Under the pieces are notes generated by a model. The model did not search any database, had not been told where the DNA came from, and saw only the letters and a list, made by a program, of their open reading frames with translations. From positions 310,001-374,000 of the forward strand of contig NC_035791.1 in the NCBI RefSeq assembly GCF_001653235.2: a stretch of DNA of 64,000 nt, given 5' to 3'. Source of the stretch: Pochonia chlamydosporia 170. Its lineage: Eukaryota; Ascomycota; Sordariomycetes; Hypocreales; Clavicipitaceae. This document shows positions 56,935-64,000 of the stretch, piece after piece (within the stretch, counting starts at the first letter, position 1; each line of letters starts with the position of its first letter). The position numbers and the translations under genes were made by a program.

Positions 56935-59900
56935 GATGGGCGTTGGAGCCTGACTTCAGGATGATCAATGGCGCTGGAAGATAGGGCCGCCGAAACAGAG
57001 ATTGAGGCAGAGGTCGAGTACAAGCAACGTGGTGTTTGCACGAAGTGCCAAGTGGGATGGGATCAGAAGGTGAGAGAATGGGGGGCAAGTGGCAGCATGT
57101 CAAGTGTCTGGTCTGTCGCGCCTTCCCGTTGCCGGTTCAATGTTCCCCTCATCGGCGTCGACATGGATGGAGCTTAATAAAGCTTCTGGAGCTTCTGTCT
57201 GGTCAAAATGTTTGCAGTCGACTAGAAAGCTCCATCGACTGGCACCTCCAGCTCTCTCCTCCACCTCCTCCACACCAGACCATCAGACCACCAGACCACA
57301 CCCCCAAAACTACCACCAGACCAGCTGAGCTTGAAGGTCGATCCACCAGACTTCTGCGACCAGAAACAGCTCGCTCGTGTGTCCATGACAGCCCCGCATT
57401 GCCATGACCAAACAGCCGGAAAATGGTGGCTGATTTGATCCGATCGGCTATTTCCGACGCTGCATTGAAGAGACTCATGCGCTCTCACCAATGACCTTGT
57501 CGTTGGGTTCTTAGCTATTGATCTGCTTCAGCAGGTACAAGAACCGAATTGAATCACATCAAATACGCTTTTATCCGACCGAGCTGAGCTTCAACTAAGC
57601 TTACCAGTGGGACATCCAGGGGCAACTGATGGTGGATCAGAGGCCATAGCTCTGGGCTTTTGTTCCAAAAGCTGTGATGGTGATGGTGATGGTGTTAGGT
57701 CGTCGAGATTGCGACCGAAACTCCTACCTTCTGGCCTCCAAATTTTGACCTGAACTTGAGTTCCCTCTTTGGCTGTTCGTTACCCTCAGAACTACCGCCA
57801 TACGCCACTGCTCAACTGCCGCAGCCTCTGCGCTAGGTACTTTTCGTTTCCGTCTATGCCTTTGCTTGATGAACTTTCGTCGTGTCAACAGTGTGAACAT
57901 CCCGAAGCTATCGGCTGACCTGTTGCTGCAATGGGCACAGTAAGACTACTCAGTTTAAGCGTCGCGCCACTGCTGAATGCCTGCTTTGGAAGCATTAGTG
58001 ACACCCAAATATTACTCTTCGTCCTGTGAGGCACCTCCTTTAATACTGGTCGCTATTTGTGAGCTTTACAGCATGGTTGTAGTGAAGGACTAAGCGACAA
58101 AGAAAACAAAAGGGACAGGAAAATGCTTCATGAGCGGGCTGTTAGTTAATGCTGGCGCTTGAGAAACACAGATCGACACGTTTGCAGCATTAGCCGCACA
58201 GAGTACCCGAAAGGGTACCAAAATTAGCAGAAGTCCTTTCAACCACTGGTCGTCTGTGCTATCGCAAGCACCGGGTTTGGCGATATTATTGCATTACTTG
58301 CCCGTTCATGTCACACAAGTCCAAGGAGAGCCGGCTGGGCTTATATGTCTGTGGAAGAAGGGGAGGCAATCACCGATGCTTCGAGCACAAGTCCCTCACC
58401 TAATGCGCTGTTGCAGACAATCAACTCCTAAGTGTAGGAGACCATGGTTAAAGCGATGGAGGAGCGGTTATGATGCATTGTGTATTTTCGCAAGGACCGA
58501 CATATCCAATAGGACGACAAACGCATACCGACCAGCAAGCTGATGGGTATACCATTTTGGGGACAAACGAACTAAAGATATTGCACCACCAACAAATGTG
58601 AAGTCGGCTCCTCGCACTTCCTTGGCCACTTTGGGCTTTTCCAGCTGACTTACTCCGTAGTATTCTATTTTGTGAGTACAACAGTGATGAGACATACTGG
58701 TGCAATGTAACTGTAAGATGTAAGCTCGGATTGCCTCACCGTGCCAAGCCAGAATGTGATGCAGGTGAGTAGATAGTGACTGTACTGCGTTAGCTTTTGT
58801 TTCATATTCCTCTCCGAGAGATTAAATGGATGGGAATAACTGTATGCAGTACTTATTGATGTGTCAATGTGGCGAAATTATCGCAAATCATTACATTGGC
58901 CATCTGCAATCAACATGAAAGAATGAACCAGACATTTCCCCTGACTCAGTGTCTAGAGCCTGAGTTTCTTAGATTGAGGCTGTACCCGGATGCAAATATG
59001 ACTCCCGGCTAACAGTGATTGTTCTAGGGTATCCCCAAGTATTCTTATGTGAGCGGCGACCTTGCCCAGTTGCTACGATAAGTCTTAGATGCTCAGCAAC
59101 ATGTAGAAAATAGAAGGATTCCTATGTTGTCCTGTCGCTCAATATTTGACAGACCACCAGTTTGGGGACAAAAAACGCAACACTGGCTCGCCCGTGGCGC
59201 ACATTGGAGAGACCGGATGTGAATTTGAAGCCTGAGCTGGCTGAAAGAAGCTTGGGAGCCATTTTGGTGAGAAAATTGAACAGTCTGCTTAGCTGAGGGA
59301 TTATGGAGCGCTAAATAATATACCAGGCCTTCTACTCCGCATAACACCGCGGAAGATAACACTACCCGAAAAATGCAGGTAATCTCACCGAGACGACGCC
59401 GCGATAAAGGTCGGGCAAATGCAGCCACGGCATAAGAATTTTGAGCTGTGATAGCTGACGGGCACCACAGAGCCAGATACATCTGACGTCTCTTGCGTCT
59501 TGGCCCGGCTGACGCCCATATGATGCCGCGGCATCTTCATGTACTCCGAACCTAACGCATACCGCGGGAAAAGGCTACATATCACAGTTGCTATGTACTC
59601 AGTACGTGCAGTGTGATTGAAGAGTCGTGGCGCTGAGATTCATAACGGCAGTGGTAGGTAAGAATGTGGTGGTACAGCTCGTCAAGTACTGGTCACTAGC
59701 ATGCACCGTACATCCCAAAATGGGTGCAGATGTGCAGCAGAGTATGGACTAACGTAAATGAGCTTGTTTGTTTGCTCCGCGTGCGCACCGACTATATCTG
59801 CAGTACAGCTGAGGATTGAAATGGCCTACTCCGTACTATCTGTCCGAAATTTGGTTGTCTGTTCCTCCTCTAAACTGATCCAACCATCACTTCAGACACA

Positions 59901-60800
59901 ATGTCTTGTCTTACACGGCTGTCACAGTTGGGTCATGTAGTATCCAAAACCGTCGGGACGTACATGTACGGAGTACCAGGTTGAAAGATGACAAAATTGG
60001 TGTGACCTTGTCCTTGTAAGTGTAAGTCATCCGGCACACCCTGGCACAGTTTGTGGCTTGGTGGCACGAACTGGGCTTGCTAACCTCCGGCACTACCCTG
60101 ATTCAATTATACCCGAGACTAACGATAAATAGACAGTGGTCTTAGTTTAATCCAGGCTGGTCTGTGAGACAACGGCACACGGGAAGTTCATCCAAAGTAC
60201 CTTGTGCCTTTGTTTAGAGACCATATTCCCCAAGCACCAAGTAGCTGTCTTGCGTATTAAGAATTTTCTAATGGAGGTCACCAAAGTCTAATCAAAAGTC
60301 ACAACCGGGGCGTTTCTATGGTTTTCCACAACGGCCATCGTATTTCGTGATTGTGGAGGTGCCGTATAACTTACTCCGGCAAGTTCCCAAATTGGTGCAC
60401 CAAATTTTACGACGTATGCTATGCCTAGCTCTCTTAGAGGTCCAAACGGTATCAATTTTGCTACTCCCATGTTACACACGTGCTGAAAGACTGGCTGAGA
60501 TGCGGAAATGTGCAAAACAAAGCACTGCCCCTTGACTGGGGTTGGATGAGAGACATCATGAGCTGTGTGGTGTTGTCGCAACTTATACGAAGTACTTTGT
60601 ACTCCAGAGGCGACTGGTCCAATGAAAAATAAGACCAAACTTGTCACTTGTTTCACTTTTCGAAGAGGCCCTTGGCCCAAATGGTCTGGCTGACTTGTCC
60701 ATTTTCCAGAGTGGTTTTTGGTCCGGGTGGCCTTAAATTTGAACCATTCTTCCTGTGTATGCCAATATCACAGCTTTGCCACAGCCGACATAAATTTGCC
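56935..60800. other. 3.9-kb gene-poor stretch
   Basis: No supported gene. Contains a CCAGAC cluster (57280-57360), a short GATGGT repeat (about 57675-57694) and several TACGGAGTA motifs (58651-58659, 59827-59838, 59966-59976). The many short frames on both strands have no family features. Confidence 0.4.
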
Positions 60801-62303
60801 ATGACTGTCAATCCGGTGCTAAAGCGAATCTTGATAGGTACTGGACTCGTCCTCACATTGCTCTTCTTCCTCAAAGAGCCGTTGCGGCGACTACCATATC
60901 AGTATGCACACCGGCAAGTCAACAAAACCGTTACGCACCAAATTGAAGATGGCATAAAGACCCCTGAGAATATGTTGTCGGAGGTAAGGCAATGGCAAGA
61001 GGAGACTAAGGTGAAGAAAATAGTCGGTCTGGTCTTCTACGGGAGACGCCAACAAGCCTCTATTTTGGACTGTTACCTCAAAGTAAGCGTGCACGCAACC
61101 ATCTGGCCTGAAAATACACTGCCATATAGATACAGGCCCTCCGAGAATATTCAAGCCATTTACTGATATGGAATCACAGCGCAACCTTGCAAAGAATGGG
61201 GGAGTTCTTGATGAGGTTATTTGGCTGCAACGGACAAAAGACAATGCCGACTTGGCTTTTCTGGACAAGCTTATGAGTTCCGAAACAAGCTACTCGAGGG
61301 TTGATGTAGAACGCATAGAAGGGGGATTTGCGAGCGCATACGACGTAATCGACGACGACATCTTGTATGTAAAGGTGGACACGGACATTGTAAGTGCTGT
61401 CTAAAAGTACAATACCCACTAAGAGCTTTCATATACTTATCTTTCGCAGGTTTATATTGAAGATACTACAATATTGTCCATGGTTCATACCCGCGCTGTT
61501 CGACCGGAATACTACGTTGTTGGTGCCAACGTTATCAACCAACCTCTAAGTAGTTGGCTACACTGGGGCCTGGGAGCTGTACGGCCATATTTACCAGAGA
61601 ACAAAACATACGGGGCTAAGCACGAGCAAAGCCAAGGGTCTGTCGACTGGCGTGCTTCGGTCCTACCACAATGGAGCGCACCAAAGGATTTCGATATCGC
61701 AGGATGGTCTCCACCAGAGGGTCGAAAGCATCGATGGCTTCCTGTTCCCAATCGCGTCAATGACCACATTCTTGACGGGACACCTATTCTTACGACAACG
61801 TACGACGCCCATACGAGCTCGGGGTGGTGGAACTGGATAGTCGGCGCGCAGCAGCACTACAGCTTTTTTGAGAACTTGGAAAAGGATGAACTATGGCGGT
61901 ATCGGTTTCATACCTGGGACTACCGGGACCTGCGAATGGGGATACAATTGATCGCAATCACTGGTAGAGATATCAATATTGCCAAGCCAATTGCCCAAGA
62001 TGACGAGGACTATTTCTGTGTCCAAATGCCGAGGAAATTGGGACGAAGTGAGTAATCACCTACAAGCAGCCTAGCCACCCCCTAGCTACTGTTGCATGAA
62101 CGTCCGCCGCGCGCAAGTAACTAATGGATTTGACAGCTGCGGTTGCTGCTGGGGGAGGTGTTGCATCTCATTTCAGCTTTAGTGCCCAAAAAGATGGTAT
62201 GGACACGACGGATATATTGGACAGGTATCGATCATATGCGCAGGAAAAGATCTGCAATGGTCCGATGCTATGGACTTCCGAGGCAGATGACACACTGTTG
62301 TAA
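60801..62303 (+). CDS. Type II membrane glycosyltransferase-like protein, fungal family of unknown acceptor
   Basis: Exons 60801-61082, 61180-61389, 61450-62047 and 62137-62303 total 419 codons (418 residues). A short cytosolic tail and one membrane helix (about 8-25, RILIGTGLVLTLLFFL) give type II topology, so a Golgi location is likely. The luminal part starts with KIVGLVFYGRRQQASILDCYLK, continues with RNLAKNGGVLDEVIW and YVKVDTDIVYIED, where D161-T-D163 is a DxD-type metal site, and then VVGANVINQPLSSWLHW. This pattern matches a family common in filamentous fungi that I recognise only as putative glycosyltransferases; donor and acceptor are unknown. The ATG at 60801 is chosen over 60648 because it directly precedes the anchor. 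Confidence 0.8.
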
Positions 62304-64000
62304 AGCGCCAAGAAGTTACCCTTATAGATGTGTATTAAAAGGAATGCAATTATTGTAGCAAAAGTCAGAGCCCCTTCGGGCTTTAGAGTTTTGGAGTTTT
62401 TAGGGCTTGGGCAGTAGAGCAGTCCTGAGTTTAGTCCCAGTGGCCATCATGTCCAGCTAGTGAACCGCAACGTTGTTTCAAAACACGAGTGAATGTTGCA
62501 AAGTTCCATAGACTACTTACCATCACTTCACAGAGCATTCTATAAAATGTGATAATGGCGTCTTTAGTGTATGTTTTCTTACTGTATTTTGGCGTTGGTT
62601 GCATTTGGCCATCACCAAGATCCATTCTCAGGCTGCAAGGACGTCGCAGAACTTACAATTGCCGTCTGGCTGAGGTTTTTGCACCGTCAATCGAGAATAA
62701 AGAGTCGCTGCCACGGTTACCATTCGCAAGCCTAGTTGTAAACGCCAAACGCATTCGAGAGAATTAATGTTACCAAAAATCGTCCTCTTGAATGTGGCTT
62801 ACGAGAAGCAAGAAAAAGGCACTGGAAAAGAGTTACCAAGTCTCACGGAGGAGAATCAGTTGGACCTCTTGTGGGCGTGGCGTATCTTTCTCTGCTGATA
62901 ATATTGAGGATAGAGGATAATGTGAATAATGTCAGTAACCCTTACAGGAAAAACGAAGCGATAATCTTTCTATCAAGGGAAACATCCTTGCATATGCTCA
63001 CGCCAGTCGTCGACGGCTCGAAACACAAAGGCCCATGGTCACCCGTATACAAAAACCCCCTCGCCGGGTTGCTATCTACCTTGTCACATCAACAATGCAA
63101 CTTTGGTCAATTTTAATTCATAATTCTGATCATGATTCCAAACTTGGAGTTGAGCTCTCAAACTTAAGTTTTGGTGGGAAGTGTGTTGTGTCATGGCTAG
63201 TGTTATCGCAAGGAATAGCTATGGAATTGAGGGATTGAAGGAAATGACTGATTGAATTGAATGTATCTACTTGACTGACTCCCTGACTATCCGATTGAGG
63301 GAAGGAAGGGAAAAATGACCTTCCTTTATAGACCAATTTGAGGGATTTTCCTGACATTGAAGGGAAAACTGAGAGGAAAGCTGAGAAAAAGGAAGGTTGA
63401 AAAAGAAAGGATAAAAAGAAAGGAAAGTTGACTCTTTCCTCGTTGATAAGTGTTGTCATGATTGCAGAGGAATTCAACAGCGACAGTTTATAAACCATTA
63501 GTGAGAAGTTCCGATAGCAGCACGATAGGCTTTGCCATTGATAGCCGGGACATGTCAGGTCCACAACTAGCCATTCTTCAGCTATACTTATCCCACGTGC
63601 TTCATTTGATCAAGGTTGTCGCAAGGATGGAGAACCCTAGCGGGCGGGGAGGTTTAGTTGGGGCGAAATCCGGCCCGGTTCCCATCTCATCCTCCCAAAG
63701 TGAACCGACTCTTTTTTTTTTGTTTCACTGTGCGAATGACCAGGTAAAGAGGTTGATCAATCCATAACAGGATTGGTCAAACTTGTGTTACAGAGAATAG
63801 CCTGAGTGATGGTGATTGTTCGCCTTGCATTTGGCCCCTTCGCCCGAAGCGGCTTGGTGTAGCTCAATCTTTTGTTCAAGGCGAGGTATGTTGGATATTG
63901 ATTGCTCTTGGTTTTGACATATAGTACATTTAGCACGTAGGATACTACTAAGCGCAGATCAACTTTATACTTCAAAGAGCTTCGGTCTGTCTTAAGCTGG
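62304..64000. other. Gene-poor right end, with a purine-rich tract
   Basis: No supported gene. 63240-63430 has short direct repeats of GACTGA/GACTGACT and a GGAAGG/AAAGAAAGG purine tract with a TTTATAGACC box at about 63325. This composition recalls fungal copia-type LTRs, but I could not find paired ends or a target-site duplication. Confidence 0.35.

Noticed and set aside
1..64000. tRNA or rRNA genes
   Set aside because: I scanned for B-box GGTTCGAAT-like sequences with matching A boxes and found none in a credible position; a tRNAscan run would settle it.

Overview
The window comes from a filamentous ascomycete nucleus. Genes are interrupted by short introns (48-153 nt) with GTRNGT donors, CTRAC-like branch sites and YAG acceptors. 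Families such as PalA/Rim20, HsbA, Zn2Cys6 regulators and a GH18 enzyme that resembles the small Beauveria-type endochitinase point to Hypocreales, probably an insect- or plant-associated member. This lineage call is inference from protein recognition only. Exon structures below were derived by hand from splice signals; each spliced model given as complete has a length divisible by three.

Layout: 0-36 kb is a loose accessory region. It holds a secreted beta-mannosidase, a GNAT acetyltransferase, a secreted multidomain EEP-fold hydrolase, a Zn2Cys6 regulator divergent from a serine beta-lactamase-family hydrolase, an HsbA surface protein, a cytochrome P450 convergent with an unusual terpene-synthase-like protein, a chitinase, a protein resembling the N-terminal domain of fungal STAND proteins, an Hsp70-like ATPase, a membrane-anchored protein of unknown function and an FAD amine-oxidase-like enzyme. 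Intergenic stretches here reach 3 kb.

36.8-57 kb is denser and mostly conserved cell machinery: PalA/Rim20 (pH signalling), an SDR, a SYLF-domain protein, an FSH1-type serine hydrolase, an ER J-protein, mitochondrial uS19, TAF10, the HDEL receptor ERD2, a ubiquitin-like/WLM metalloprotease and a nitrilase. 57-64 kb is again gene-poor, with one Golgi-type glycosyltransferase-like gene and a possible LTR-like relic.

The most interesting locus is 16.6-20.7 kb. A P450 of the trichodiene-oxygenase-like type faces a single-exon 619-residue protein. That protein carries a segment aligning position by position with the NSE/DTE metal-binding motif of class I terpene synthases, with two ligand positions changed to Asp and no recognisable DDxxD motif. 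With the nearby regulator and hydrolase this may be a small terpenoid pathway using a non-canonical cyclase. Other unusual items are a diverged tandem array of about 160-185 bp units upstream of the Hsp70-like gene, a (TTGACTC)6 minisatellite just upstream of the SDR start, a 62-nt poly(A) tract, micro-exons of 8, 16 and 28 nt, and recurring TACGGAGTA palindromes between genes.
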